Below, one piece after another: positions 26,528-36,462 of a DNA stretch of 64,000 nt. Below the pieces are notes generated by a model that did not search any database, had not been told where the DNA came from, and saw only the letters and a program-made list of their open reading frames with translations. The stretch spans positions 1,984,001 to 2,048,000 of the forward strand of contig NZ_CP139781.1 of the NCBI RefSeq assembly GCF_019679435.2, written 5' to 3'. Made by a program: the position numbers and the translations under genes. Positions within the stretch are counted from its first letter, which is position 1. The number at the start of each line of letters is the position of its first letter. The stretch is from Actomonas aquatica. Lineage in GTDB: Bacteria > Verrucomicrobiota > Verrucomicrobiia > Opitutales > Opitutaceae.

Positions 26528-27022
26528 ATGTCCAACGCCACCGATACCCTCGAAACCACTCAACTTTCCGGCAAATACCTGACCGTGTTCCTCGACCAGG
26601 AATCCTATGGCATCGCCGTCCTGAAAGTTCGCGAAATCATCCGCCTGCAAAAAGTGACTCCGGTGCCGCAAGTGCCGCACTATGTAAAGGGCGTCATCAA
26701 CCTGCGCGGTCGCGTCATCCCGGTCATCGACCTGCGCCTCAAGTTCGGCCTCAACGCCGAGGTCTCCGAGCGCACCTGCATCGTGGTCGTCCAAGTCCAG
26801 ATGGCCAGCGGCACCAACCAGATGGGCCTCATCGTCGATAACGTCGAGGAGGTTGTCACCCTCAGCGACTCCGATATCGAACCGACCCCCGAGTTTGGCA
26901 CCCGTCTTGACACTTCCTGCCTCCTCGGCCTCGCCAAGGTCAAAGGCGTGGTCAAGACCCTGCTCGACATCGACCGTGTCGTCGGCGGCGACGAGATGGG
27001 CCAGATTCAGAACATGTTCTGA
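26528..27022 (+). CDS. cheW: Chemotaxis coupling protein CheW
   Basis: CheW, 164 aa, links receptors to CheA. The start at 26528 (MSNATDTLETTQLSGKYLTV) is chosen over a much longer open frame because the family homology begins there. Typical motifs: YGIAVLKVREIIRLQKVTPV, KGVINLRGRVIPVIDLRLKF and a C-terminal LGLAKVKGVVKTLLDIDRVV. It is divergent from cheA across a 150-bp shared upstream region. The upstream extension of the frame is antisense to cheA and not coding. Confidence 0.96.
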   Translation: MSNATDTLETTQLSGKYLTVFLDQESYGIAVLKVREIIRLQKVTPVPQVPHYVKGVINLRGRVIPVIDLRLKFGLNAEVSERTCIVVVQVQMASGTNQMGLIVDNVEEVVTLSDSDIEPTPEFGTRLDTSCLLGLAKVKGVVKTLLDIDRVVGGDEMGQIQNMF

Positions 27023-27169
27023 TCGGCTCGCCCTCCGTCGTCCTCCTCCCCCCTTCCCGTCTCCTATCCTCCTCGGGGTCCGGCCTGCCTCCGCGCCCCC
27101 GTCTCTCTCCAACCGCTCACCCGCCGGGACTGCTAGTCAGGGTGGGCTGAGCGGTTGCGCCTGCTGTCG

Positions 27170-30100
27170 ATGTCTCCGTCCTCCGTCTCGTCTGCCCTCT
27201 CCACCGCCGCCGAACCCGCTCCGCCGGACCCTGCGCCTGTGTCCTTGGGAGACGATGCGAAACATCTCCTCGACGCCCTGCCCTACCCGGCGGGCTGGTG
27301 CGACCACTACGGCACACTGCACCATACCAACGACCTGTGGCGCGAGGCGTCCTCCGCATCCCTGAGCGCCCTCGACCCGCGCACCCTCGCCGCGGGTGAT
27401 ACGGTCACCGAACTGTGGCCGGCCAATTCCGAGCTCGCCGAAGACCTCTCGCGCGTGCTCGCGCGCAATACGCCATCCGCCCGTCACCGGATTCCGGATA
27501 CGGCCATCGATCTTTTTTGGCGCTACTGCCCACTCGGTGGTTGCGACGGTGCCCTGCTGCAAGTCCTGCCCCAGACGTCACCCGCTCCATCGGCAGAGGT
27601 GCCCGACTCCGCCCCTCCCCCCCTCGAGCCCGCGGACAGCCTGCTCGCGCGCATGATCGCCCAGTTGCCGCTCGCCGTCGTGGTCACCGATGCCGAGGGG
27701 ACTCTGAGCCAGGTCAACCCCGCCTTTACCATCCTCACCGGCTACGCGGAGGATGAAGCCATCGGGCGTCCGCTCACCATGCTGCACGCCGAGGGCACCC
27801 CGGCAGAGATCATCGACTCGCGCGACCGCGCCCTGCGCCTCAGCGAGGCCTGGAGCGGCGACATCCTGCACCGCAACCGTTTCGACGAAACCTTCTGGGC
27901 CCACACCCAGATTTCCTACCTGCGCGACGCCCGTGGCGGCGTGACCCATTTTCTCTACCTCCTCGAGGACATCACCGATCGTCGCCAAGCCCAGGCCGAA
28001 CTCGCCCGCCTCTCCCTCGTGGCCAGCAAAACCACCAATGCCGTGGTCATGTCCAACGCCGCCGGCGAAGTCGAGTGGGTCAACGAAGGCTTCACTCGCA
28101 TCACCGGTTTCGAAGCCCACGAGGTGCGCCGCCGCAAGGTCGTAGACCTATTGCGCGGTCCCGCCACCGATCCCGCCGCCAGCCGCCGCATCGAAGAGGG
28201 CATTCTCAGTGGCTCCAGCGTGGAGGAGGAAATCCTCAACTACCACCGCGACGGAGGCGGGTATTGGGTGCGCCTCCGCATCGACCCCGTGCACGATGCC
28301 CACGGCACCTTCACCGGCCACATCACGATGGCCCACGACGTCACGGAACGTCGCCACGTCGACGCCGCCCGCACCGAGGCCAGCCAACGCCTGCACAAGA
28401 TCGCCTCGCTCGTGCCCGGCATGGTGTTCCAGTTTAAGCTGCGCCCCGACGGCACCTCCTGCCTGCCCTACGCCTCCGAAGGTATCCGCGACATCTACGG
28501 CCGCTCGCCCGAGCAGGTCGTCGACGACGCCTCCGCCATCTTCTCCTCCCTGCACCCGGAGGATTTTGCCATGGTGGTCGACGCCATCTACGCCTCGGCC
28601 CGCACCCTGCAACCCTGGCGCCAGGAATACCGCGTCACCCCGCCCAACTCCCAACTGCGGTGGCTGCTGGTGCACGCCAACCCGTCCCGCGAGTCCGACG
28701 GCTCCACCCTCTGGCACGGCCACATCGCCGACATCACCGAGCTCAAACAAACCGAGGAGAATCTCCACCGCTCCAAGGAAGACCTCGAGTCCACCAATCT
28801 CCAACTGCAGGAGGCTTTCGCTCACTCCAAGGAACTCGCCAACCAAGCCAAGGCCGCCAACCTCGCCAAGAGCGCCTTCCTCGCCAACATGTCGCACGAG
28901 ATCCGCACGCCCATGAACGGCGTCATCGGCATGACCGGCCTGCTCCTGCAAACCCAGCTCAACGCCGAACAACGCTCCTACCTCGAGATCGTTCGCACCT
29001 CTGGCGAAAACCTCCTCCAAGTCATCAACGACATCCTCGACTTCTCCAAAATCGAAGCCGGCCGTCTCGATCTCGAACACATCGACTTCGACGTGCGCGA
29101 CACCGTGGAGGAAGCCGTCGACGTCCTCGCCGTGCGCGCCCTTGAAAAGAACCTCGAGATCGTTGGCCATGTTGACCCCTCCGTCCCGCTGCGGGTCAAA
29201 GGCGACCCCGGCCGCCTGCGCCAGATTCTCGTCAACCTGCTCGGTAACGCGGTCAAATTCACCGCCCAGGGCAGCATCCGCGTCACCGCCAACCTCGTGC
29301 TCCCCGCGCCGGCGGGCGCCGTGCCCAAGGTCCGCTTCTCGGTGCGCGACTCCGGCATCGGCATCCCCAAGGATCGCCAATCGCAGCTCTTCCTCCCCTT
29401 CAGCCAAATCGATAGCTCCACCACGCGCAAATACGGCGGCACCGGACTCGGCCTGGCCATCTGTCGCCAGCTTGCGATTCTGATGGGCGGCGAGATCGGC
29501 GTGGAGAGCGAAGCCGCCGACGGCGCCACCTTCTGGTTCACTGCCGACCTGCCCCTCGCCAGCACCACGCTGCCCGCCCCACCCAAAGTCGACACCCGCA
29601 CCCTCGTCGTGGAGCCCCGCGAAGCCACCCGCCGCCATCTCGGTGCCACGCTCGACCAACTCGTCCTTTGGCACCACGAAGTCGCCGACCTCGAGGCCGC
29701 CATGGCCGAACTGCGCCGCGCCGCGCTCACCGCCCAGCCCTACGACCTGTTGTTCGTTTCCAGCGAACTGCCAGGGAGTGACCTGGTGCGCTTCGCCTGC
29801 AAAATCCCAATCGAAAGCGAACAGCCCAACCTGCGCGTCGTGTGGATGCACCCCATGACCCAGCCGGTCGATCCCTCGCTGCTCGGCATCTACAAGGAAC
29901 GGCTGCCCAAACCGATCCGCCGCGACCCGCTCATGACCTTGCTCAAGGTGCTAGACACCTCGAGCGGCACCGCCACCACCCGCGCGCCGTTTACCGGTCC
30001 GCGCGAACGCTACGACGACTGCCGCATCCTGCTGGTCGAGGACAACGCGGTGAATCAAAAGGTCGCCCGCGCCATGGTGAAAAAGTTTGGCGCGCACGTG

Positions 30101-30415
30101 GACACCGTGGGCAACGGCCGCGAAGCCGTGAAGGTGCTCGAGGAAATCGACTACGACCTTGTCTTCATGGACTGCCAGATGCCGGAAATGGACGGTTTCG
30201 AAGCGACCGCCATGATCCGTTCACCGGAGTCAGCCGTGCGCAACCACAACATCCCCATCGTCGCGATGACGGCCAACGCCATGCAAGGCGACCGCGAGCG
30301 ATGTCTGGAAGCCGGCATGAACGACTACATCCCCAAGCCCATCCACCAAGGCGCCGTCGCCGCCGCCCTCAAGCGCTACCTCGGCCCCCCCGAATCCAAC
30401 GCCGACGCCGCGTGA
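27170..30415 (+). CDS. PAS-domain hybrid sensor histidine kinase
   Basis: About 1081 aa. An N-terminal PAS-like remnant (to ~residue 150) is followed by three recognisable PAS domains (AEGTLSQVNPAFTILTGYAE; AAGEVEWVNEGFTRITGFEA; a PAC-ended third), a HisKA domain with the phosphorylated His in MSHEIRTPMNG near residue 575, an ATPase domain (KYGGTGLGLAICRQLAILMG), a pseudo-receiver region, and a true receiver with Asp near 999 (VFMDCQMPEMDGF). No membrane helices, so it is a cytoplasmic sensor. The ATG at 27170 is preferred over an upstream TTG. The ligand is unknown. Confidence 0.92.
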   Translation: MSPSSVSSALSTAAEPAPPDPAPVSLGDDAKHLLDALPYPAGWCDHYGTLHHTNDLWREASSASLSALDPRTLAAGDTVTELWPANSELAEDLSRVLARNTPSARHRIPDTAIDLFWRYCPLGGCDGALLQVLPQTSPAPSAEVPDSAPPPLEPADSLLARMIAQLPLAVVVTDAEGTLSQVNPAFTILTGYAEDEAIGRPLTMLHAEGTPAEIIDSRDRALRLSEAWSGDILHRNRFDETFWAHTQISYLRDARGGVTHFLYLLEDITDRRQAQAELARLSLVASKTTNAVVMSNAAGEVEWVNEGFTRITGFEAHEVRRRKVVDLLRGPATDPAASRRIEEGILSGSSVEEEILNYHRDGGGYWVRLRIDPVHDAHGTFTGHITMAHDVTERRHVDAARTEASQRLHKIASLVPGMVFQFKLRPDGTSCLPYASEGIRDIYGRSPEQVVDDASAIFSSLHPEDFAMVVDAIYASARTLQPWRQEYRVTPPNSQLRWLLVHANPSRESDGSTLWHGHIADITELKQTEENLHRSKEDLESTNLQLQEAFAHSKELANQAKAANLAKSAFLANMSHEIRTPMNGVIGMTGLLLQTQLNAEQRSYLEIVRTSGENLLQVINDILDFSKIEAGRLDLEHIDFDVRDTVEEAVDVLAVRALEKNLEIVGHVDPSVPLRVKGDPGRLRQILVNLLGNAVKFTAQGSIRVTANLVLPAPAGAVPKVRFSVRDSGIGIPKDRQSQLFLPFSQIDSSTTRKYGGTGLGLAICRQLAILMGGEIGVESEAADGATFWFTADLPLASTTLPAPPKVDTRTLVVEPREATRRHLGATLDQLVLWHHEVADLEAAMAELRRAALTAQPYDLLFVSSELPGSDLVRFACKIPIESEQPNLRVVWMHPMTQPVDPSLLGIYKERLPKPIRRDPLMTLLKVLDTSSGTATTRAPFTGPRERYDDCRILLVEDNAVNQKVARAMVKKFGAHVDTVGNGREAVKVLEEIDYDLVFMDCQMPEMDGFEATAMIRSPESAVRNHNIPIVAMTANAMQGDRERCLEAGMNDYIPKPIHQGAVAAALKRYLGPPESNADAA

Positions 30416-30418
30416 GGA

Positions 30419-30916
30419 CGGGATGCGGGATGGAATCCCGAGCGAAACGCACCGCGCGTTAAATAAGCTCAGTCCCGCCGAATTCGACAGAAGGTGGACG
30501 CCGCCCCCCGGGCGGCGTCAGCGCCTTGCCGGGTTTCGGCCACCCGCACCACGCGCCCTTCCAACGCCACGCGGTCGAGGACGCCCGCGTCCACCACCCT
30601 AACCGAGACTCTGCGCCCCCCTCCGCGGGCTTTCCTCTTAAGCTGAACCCAAACCGGAGCCTTCCGCCCCCCGTCCCGCGATCAATCCCCGAAAAACATA
30701 GAGTTTTAGGTCATTTCGGGAAATGTTCGCCGCCGTGACCGAAACAGATCCCTCGCGCGTCAGTTCGTCGAACGCTCGTAACCCGCTGATCTCGCATCTC
30801 AAGTGCATGGGTCTTCAGCGCGAACCAGCTTCGACACAGGGTATCGATCCCGCCCAGCTTCCACGGGCGGGGCTGTCCCTACCGCTCCACCCATGACCGC
30901 CACTCAATGATTCAAC
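30419..30916. other. Intergenic region (~500 bp) with repeat fragments and hairpins, no convincing gene
   Basis: It opens with two CGGGATG heptamers (30419-30432), the complement of the unit in the array at 62727-62824. A perfect 10-bp hairpin with a CCC loop follows at 30497-30519. A G/C inverted sequence around 30850-30880 (CCGCCC...GGGCGG) also looks REP-like. One 56-codon minus-strand frame (30638-30808) is possible but unsupported. No tRNA or riboswitch was recognised. Confidence 0.5.
30497..30519. terminator. Hairpin after the hybrid kinase gene
   Basis: GACGCCGCCC (30497-30506) pairs perfectly with GGGCGGCGTC (30510-30519) around a CCC loop. No T-run follows, so it could be a REP-like element rather than a terminator. 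It shares the string GGTGGACGC with the hairpin at 38473-38501. Confidence 0.45.
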
Positions 30917-31504
30917 ATGGATCCAGAGACCGTATCTTAGACCTTCAACTCCATTTGGTTTGCGCCGTCATTCATTCTGGGCCTCGGCATCACCCGACTG
31001 TCATCCGATGCGATCACCCTGTTTCGTTGCCGATCCAGAACCCGCATGGATCCGATTCCGATCCTTTGGGCCATTTCGATCTTCGTCTGGCAGATTCAAT
31101 ATCTCTGGGCCGTGATCGAACTCTCCAACTACGGCAGGGCGTGGACCCTGTTCGACTTTCTCCTGCTCGTTGGCTTGTCGCTCAGTTTGTTCATCGCCTC
31201 CGCGTTGGTTCTGCCCGACGCCGAGTTAAGCGGTGACAAAGACCTGTCGCAATCGTTCCAAAGCGACGGACGATGGTCCCTCGCCGCACTGTCTTTTTGG
31301 GGCGCACTGGCGATCATCACGGATCGGCTCCTCTTTTCCACCGGGCTGCTCAGCATCGACATCGTGCTGATGGGTTTTGCGACCATTCTTCCGGTCGGAT
31401 TTCTGGTGCTTAAAAAGCGGCAGTTACAGACCACCATCACGATAGTCTATCTCGCGCTCACCCTGGCTTCATCCTGGATCCTGTCGCCGAAAGCCTACCC
31501 CTAA
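30917..31504 (+). pseudogene. Membrane-protein gene interrupted by an in-frame amber codon at codon 8
   Basis: From the ATG at 30917 the frame reads MDPETVS, then TAG at 30938-30940, then continues in the same frame without another stop to 31501. The 35 codons between the TAG and the next ATG (31046) encode protein-like sequence (FNSIWFAPSFILGLGITRL), and the rest has several hydrophobic helices (LFDFLLLVGLSLSLFIASAL; ILPVGFLVL). The LGLGITRL segment resembles the N-terminal helix of a family of small uncharacterised membrane proteins, so the true start is probably upstream of 31046. Either the gene is a recent pseudogene, the stop is an error or is read through, or a shortened protein starts at 31046 (152 aa). 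Confidence 0.6.
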
Positions 31505-31560
31505 GGGGTCAATCTTATATTCTTGAATCCCTTTCCCCGAGTCCGCTCCACCATCGCCTT

Positions 31561-33471
31561 TCACCGTCGCTCCAGCACGGATCGTAGGCGTTGGCCGATG
31601 TCGGCGAGGCTATAGGGTTTCACGATCACGTCGCCGACGCCCAGTTGATTCAGCTGGTCGCGTTGTTCGCGGCCGACGTTGCCGGAGATGATGATCACCG
31701 GCATGCTCGGACGAATCCGCCGCACGGAGCGCAGGACTTCGATGCCGTTCATGCCCGGCAGATTCAGATCGAGCAGGATGGCATCGAGATCACGCCCTCC
31801 GCCGTTCAACAAACGCTCCGCCGCCGCCAGGCCATGTTCAGCCGTCTCGACCGTATAACCCAACTCGGTCATCGCGGTGCTCAGCAATTCGCGCAGGCTT
31901 TCTTCGTCCTCCACGATAAGCAGATGCTCCGTGCCGCGCGGCACCGGTTGACTGGTCCCTTCCGCGTCGGAACTGCCCGCCTTCTTGGTTTCAATGATCG
32001 GGAAAAACGCGCGGAACGTCGTGCCCTTGCCGGGGGTGCTGTCCACCGTAAGCGCGCCTTGGTGATTCACCACGATGCCGTAGACAACCGACAGGCCGAG
32101 CCCCGTGCCGCCCTTCTTCATCTTGGTGGTGAAGAACGGTTCAAAGATGCGCGCCCTCACATCCGGCGGCATGCCGTGCCCGTTGTCGGCAATGGTGATG
32201 CAGACGTAGTCGCGCTTGGGGTCGATGTTCTGCTGATCGAGAATCTGTGACCCTCGCACCCGCTTGGACGACAGCCGCAGGCGGCCACCTTCGCCCATCG
32301 CGTCACGCGCGTTCACGCACAGGTTCATGATCACCTGCTGCAACTGATTCGGATCGGCCATCAACGACGGCAGGTCCTTTTGCAGGTCAAACTGGAACTC
32401 AATCGTGCGCGGGAACGTTTCCGAGAACAGGCGTCCGAGCTCGTTGAGCAACGCATTGATATCGACCGGACGCGTGCTCACTTCGGCCTTGCGCGAGAAG
32501 GTGAGGATCTGGCGCACCAGTCCGACCGCCCGATGCGAGGCCTTGTGGATCTCGGTCAGGTAACGTTGCAACGACGCGTCTTCGGTGCGGCCGAGACAGA
32601 ACTCGGTGTAACCCTTCACGATCGCGATGATGTTATTAAAGTCGTGTGCGATACCGCCGGCGAGCGTGCCGAGACTCTCCATTTTCTGCGCCTGGCGCAG
32701 CTGCAGCTCGAGCGTCTTGCGCTGCGTGATGTCCTCGCGCAGGCAGAGGAACTGCACCACCTCATCGGCGTGATTTCGGATCGGGGTGATCTGCACAAAC
32801 TCCCACAGCTCCTTCTCGTCGCGGCCCCACGAGCAGACTTCGCCGCTCCACGAACCGCCGCGGCGCACCTGTTCCAGCACGTCACGATAGGCACCCGGAT
32901 CGTCGAAACCGCGCCCGAGCACCTCGATTTCCTTTTCAAAAATCTCTTCCAGGGTGAGTCCCGAAATCTCCGTGTATCGAGGATTCACATACTGCACCTG
33001 CCCCTGCGGGGTCGACAGCACGACCGCGGTCGGGCTCTGATCGATGGCTTTGGCCAGTTTGGAAAAATGTTCTTCGCCGAGCCGGCGTTTGGTGACATCG
33101 CGACCGATGGAACGCACCGCCCATACCTCACCATCGGCGTTACGCAGGCCCGTCTCCTCCCAAGCGATCCAACGCCAGCCTTGCACGGTCTGCCAGCGGT
33201 GCTCGCGCGACACATGCCACGGACGCATGTCGATGCGCGTGATTCCGTTGCGCCAATCCAACGAATCATCGGGGTGCACCTTCTCGCCGAAGGGTCGGCC
33301 CACCCATTCTTCGCGGGCGCCAAACTTACGGGCAAAAGCGTTGTTGCAGCTCAGGATGCGTCCATCGCGATCCCACACCACCGCCAGCTCCAAGCTCTCC
33401 GCCCATGACTCGACCAGGGCCGCGGCATCGATCGGAGGGGTCTCCGCACAGGTTGTGACTTCTGCACTCAT
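31561..33471 (-). CDS. PAS sensor histidine kinase with C-terminal receiver domain
   Basis: About 636 aa from the ATG at 33471, 8 bp after the HDOD stop; the frame is open further upstream but that overlaps the HDOD gene. Two PAS domains ([40 protein letters not shown]), a HisKA-type domain with [14 protein letters not shown] holding the phosphorylated His, an ATPase domain ([29 protein letters not shown]) and a receiver ([15 protein letters not shown]). The layout matches cytoplasmic NtrB-type hybrid kinases. It shares an operon with the HDOD gene; its signal and partner are unknown. Confidence 0.9.
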   Translation of the reverse strand: MSAEVTTCAETPPIDAAALVESWAESLELAVVWDRDGRILSCNNAFARKFGAREEWVGRPFGEKVHPDDSLDWRNGITRIDMRPWHVSREHRWQTVQGWRWIAWEETGLRNADGEVWAVRSIGRDVTKRRLGEEHFSKLAKAIDQSPTAVVLSTPQGQVQYVNPRYTEISGLTLEEIFEKEIEVLGRGFDDPGAYRDVLEQVRRGGSWSGEVCSWGRDEKELWEFVQITPIRNHADEVVQFLCLREDITQRKTLELQLRQAQKMESLGTLAGGIAHDFNNIIAIVKGYTEFCLGRTEDASLQRYLTEIHKASHRAVGLVRQILTFSRKAEVSTRPVDINALLNELGRLFSETFPRTIEFQFDLQKDLPSLMADPNQLQQVIMNLCVNARDAMGEGGRLRLSSKRVRGSQILDQQNIDPKRDYVCITIADNGHGMPPDVRARIFEPFFTTKMKKGGTGLGLSVVYGIVVNHQGALTVDSTPGKGTTFRAFFPIIETKKAGSSDAEGTSQPVPRGTEHLLIVEDEESLRELLSTAMTELGYTVETAEHGLAAAERLLNGGGRDLDAILLDLNLPGMNGIEVLRSVRRIRPSMPVIIISGNVGREQRDQLNQLGVGDVIVKPYSLADIGQRLRSVLERR

Positions 33472-33479
33472 CGCGTTGG

Positions 33480-34406
33480 TTACACCAGTCCGTTGAGCAT
33501 GCCCGGCAGGCGGCGCAGGGCGTTTTTCGTCGAGGTCTCCGCCATTTCCGCTTCGCGCGTGTCGTTTTGGAAAAGAATGTTCCACGCGGCGCTGTCCCGC
33601 CAGGACCCCGGCTCGACGGGTTCGAGTTGTTCGAAGCCATTACCGATCTCGACCGAGCGCACCATCAGGTCGGCCAACTGCACCGACGCCGCAAACGGCG
33701 CATACTCGCCGGCTTTCTCCGGGTCGTGATGCCAGCGCACCGCCGCCACGATTTCCGGGGCCAGGCGGTGACGTTCCAGATAAGCGGCGCCCACTTGGGC
33801 GTGATCCCAGCCAATGAGCTCCTGCTCCCGTGCGACCACTTCATCGGTCGTGCCGTAGGTGGCCTTGGTGACCAATGCGGTCTCGGCCGGGAAGGCCAGG
33901 GCCATGCCGACTTTGCCGATGTGGTGCAACAGCCCGACAATGTAGTCGGTGTCGTCATCGAGCATCATCGACGTCGAACCCAAAATCTCGCGGCTCATGA
34001 TCGCGCAGCCGATGGAGTGTTTCCACAACTCGCGCCACGGGAGATGCACGCCGCTCGGGCTGATGCGTTCGAGTTCCTCCAACACCGGCGTCGCCATCGA
34101 AAGTTCGCGGATCTGGCGCACGCCGAGATAAAAGACCGCCTCCTCGATGTTGCTCACCTTCGCGGTGAGGCCGAAAAACACGCTGTTCACCATGCGCAGC
34201 AGTCGCGTCGTCAGCGAAGGGTCGCGCCGGATGATCTCCGCGATTTGGGCATTATAGCTTTGCTCGGAGTTGACCAAACCCGCCAAGGCCCGGTTCACGC
34301 TCTGGAGGGACGCCAATTTTGGGCACGCCTCCAACCGCTTCCGGATCTCTTCTTCCGGATACGGCCCCGTTGCCGGCGGGATAGTGGTAAATTCTGTGGA
34401 AACCAT
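33480..34406 (-). CDS. HDOD-domain signalling protein, partner of a hybrid kinase
   Basis: 308 aa from the ATG at 34406 (MVSTEFTTIPPATG); the longer frame overlaps the divergent gene's upstream region and looks non-coding. HDOD pattern: RDPSLTTRLLRMVNSVFFGL, EAVFYLGVRQIRELSMATPV, and YIVGLLHHIGKVGMALAFP in the HD position. It has no expected enzyme activity and probably acts as a scaffold in signal transduction. It is co-transcribed with the PAS kinase 8 bp downstream. It is a paralogue of the HDOD protein at 23167-24042. Confidence 0.85.
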   Translation of the reverse strand: MVSTEFTTIPPATGPYPEEEIRKRLEACPKLASLQSVNRALAGLVNSEQSYNAQIAEIIRRDPSLTTRLLRMVNSVFFGLTAKVSNIEEAVFYLGVRQIRELSMATPVLEELERISPSGVHLPWRELWKHSIGCAIMSREILGSTSMMLDDDTDYIVGLLHHIGKVGMALAFPAETALVTKATYGTTDEVVAREQELIGWDHAQVGAAYLERHRLAPEIVAAVRWHHDPEKAGEYAPFAASVQLADLMVRSVEIGNGFEQLEPVEPGSWRDSAAWNILFQNDTREAEMAETSTKNALRRLPGMLNGLV

Positions 34407-34542
34407 GGGATCAGGGGTCCGTCTGGACCGAGTGCTACGTGACCTATCGGTTCGCTGGCCCAGCGATTGAATGGAAAGCGTCAAAATCTTGCGAAGAAAT
34501 TGGCCTCAACTTTCGCCGCTTCGTGCCGATCTCGCCGTAACC

Positions 34543-36420
34543 GTGCCCTTACCCAACTCCGCGAACCAACTGCTCCAGGATGCACTGCGCTTGCATCGCG
34601 CGGGCCGCCTCAATGACGCCGCCGCCCGTTACTCCGCGGTCCTGCGCATGGATCAACGCAATTTCGACGCCCTTCACCTCGGCGGCCTCGTGGCCCTGCA
34701 ACAAGGCAACTCCGACCAGGCCCTGCGCCTCCTCGCCGCCGCCAACCGCGTCAACCCCCGCGACCGCACCTGCCTCCTCCGTCTCGCTCTCGCCGAACGC
34801 GCCGCCGGTCGCATCGACGCCGCCGAAAAACGCCTGCGCACCCTCACCACCGCGGAGCCTCCCATGGCCGAAGCCTGGGACAACCTCGGCATGGTGCTCA
34901 AATCCCGCGGCGCCATCGCCGAAGCCCTCACTTGCCACCAGAAAGCCACCGAGATCGACCCGACCTGCGGCCAACACTGGTATAACCTCGGCCAGACATT
35001 CTGCCTCCTCGGCCAACCCGAGCAGGGCCTCTCCGCCCAGAACCACGCCCTCAAGGGGGCCCACGCGTATCCACGCGCCCGTTACGGCCGCGCCATCGCC
35101 CTGCAGCAGCTTCACCGCCTGCCCGAAGCCCTCGAAGACTACGCCACCCATCTCCGCCGCGAGCCCGCCCACTTCGCCGCCCACAGCGGCCGCCTGCTCT
35201 GCCAACAGTATCTCGATCAACCCGATCCGGCCGGCCGCACCGCCGCCCTCGCCGCCTGGCGCGCCGCCCTGCCGAAACCGAACCGCCTTGAGGCCCGCTC
35301 CTCCATCGGTCGCCGTCTGCGCATCGGTTTGGTCTCGGCCGATTTCCGCCGCCACTCCGTCGCGTGGTTCATGCTGCCGCTGCTCCGCCATCTCGATCGC
35401 AGCCGCTTCGTCATCACCCTCTATCACGACCACGGCATCACCGACGAGATTTCCGCGGAGCTGCGCGGCCTCGTCGACGTTTGGCGCGAGACCATCTCCC
35501 AATCCACGCCCGACTTCGTGAAGCTGCTCCGCGCCGACGCCCTCGACATCGCCGTCGAGCTCGGCGGCCACACCGGCGGCAATCGCCTCGCCGCGTTCGC
35601 CCACCGCCTCGCGCCCGTGCAGATCACCTACCTCGGTTATCCCGACACCACCGGCGTGCCCGCCATCGACTACCGTTTCGTCGACGCCGTGACCGATCCG
35701 GAAAACCACCACGACGAGCAGACCAACGAAACCCGCGTGCGTTTCGCCACCACCGCCTGGGCCTACCAACCGCCCCCCGAAGCCGGCGCGACCCAACCCG
35801 GTCCCGGCGCCCGCGGTGAACCCGTCACCTTCGGCTCCTTCAACAACTTTGCCAAGGTCTCGCCCCGCACCCTCGAGGTCTGGGGCCGCGTCCTCGCCGC
35901 CGTGCCCGGCTCCCGCCTCGTGCTCAAGAGTCCCGGTCTCACCCGCGAAGCCGCCCTCGCCGCCGCCGAGCCCGCCGGCATCCCCGCCGACCGCCTCGAG
36001 GTGCTGCCCATGCGCGACAATACCGCCGACCATCTCGCCGACTACGAACACATCGACATCGCCCTCGATCCTCTCCCTTACCACGGCACCACCACCACCT
36101 GCGAAGCGCTCTGGATGGGCCGGCCCGTCATCACTCTCGTCGGTGAGCGCCACGCCAACCGCGTCGGCGCCTCCCTGCTCTCCGCCATCAACCATCCCGA
36201 GTGGATCACCGACTCGGTCGACGCCTACGTCGCCCAAGCCGCCGCCCTCGCCGCCGATCCCGCCGCCCTGCGCGCGCTCCACGACGGCGCCCTGCGCTCA
36301 GCCGTGCAAGCCTCACCGCTGCTCGACCACGCCGGCCAGGCCCACCGTTTCGCCGACGCCCTCATCGCCTGCTGGAATGGCGAAGTCGCGCCCCCCGCCT
36401 CCACGCCAGCCGCCGCCTGA
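34543..36420 (+). CDS. SPINDLY/OGT-like (GT41) glycosyltransferase with N-terminal TPRs, copy 1
   Basis: About 625 aa. The GTG at 34543 is preferred over an ATG at 34471 because the sequence then aligns with the start of the next paralogue (NQLLQ...LHRAGRL) and the codons before it look non-coding. TPR repeats fill residues 1-260. The catalytic part resembles the O-GlcNAc-transferase fold: RIGLVSADFRRHSVAWFMLP, THLGYPDTTG-like YLGYPDTTGVPAIDYR, FNNFAKVSPRTLEVW and DPLPYHGTTTTCEALWMGRP near the nucleotide-sugar site. Enzymes of this type glycosylate Ser/Thr on proteins in the cytoplasm. Flagellin, encoded in this window, is the inferred target. Confidence 0.85.
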   Translation: MPLPNSANQLLQDALRLHRAGRLNDAAARYSAVLRMDQRNFDALHLGGLVALQQGNSDQALRLLAAANRVNPRDRTCLLRLALAERAAGRIDAAEKRLRTLTTAEPPMAEAWDNLGMVLKSRGAIAEALTCHQKATEIDPTCGQHWYNLGQTFCLLGQPEQGLSAQNHALKGAHAYPRARYGRAIALQQLHRLPEALEDYATHLRREPAHFAAHSGRLLCQQYLDQPDPAGRTAALAAWRAALPKPNRLEARSSIGRRLRIGLVSADFRRHSVAWFMLPLLRHLDRSRFVITLYHDHGITDEISAELRGLVDVWRETISQSTPDFVKLLRADALDIAVELGGHTGGNRLAAFAHRLAPVQITYLGYPDTTGVPAIDYRFVDAVTDPENHHDEQTNETRVRFATTAWAYQPPPEAGATQPGPGARGEPVTFGSFNNFAKVSPRTLEVWGRVLAAVPGSRLVLKSPGLTREAALAAAEPAGIPADRLEVLPMRDNTADHLADYEHIDIALDPLPYHGTTTTCEALWMGRPVITLVGERHANRVGASLLSAINHPEWITDSVDAYVAQAAALAADPAALRALHDGALRSAVQASPLLDHAGQAHRFADALIACWNGEVAPPASTPAAA

Positions 36421-36462
36421 TCCCGTCGCCCGGCCCACCCGCTTCCTCGCGACCCCAGCGCG

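Noticed and set aside
27144..27158. GGGCTGAGCGGTTGC before the hybrid kinase as a sigma-54 promoter
   Set aside because: Spacing and -12 box fit, but the -24 box matches poorly (three of six), so chance is likely in G/C-rich DNA.
30638..30808. 56-codon minus-strand frame with ATG at 30808 and a GAAG sequence just upstream
   Set aside because: No family resemblance, mixed codon use, and it lies in a repeat-rich gap; not enough to call a gene.
34456..34471. TGGCCCAGCGATTGAA before the first OGT-like gene as a sigma-54 promoter
   Set aside because: The nearly invariant C of the -12 GC is A, and the -24 box also has a mismatch.
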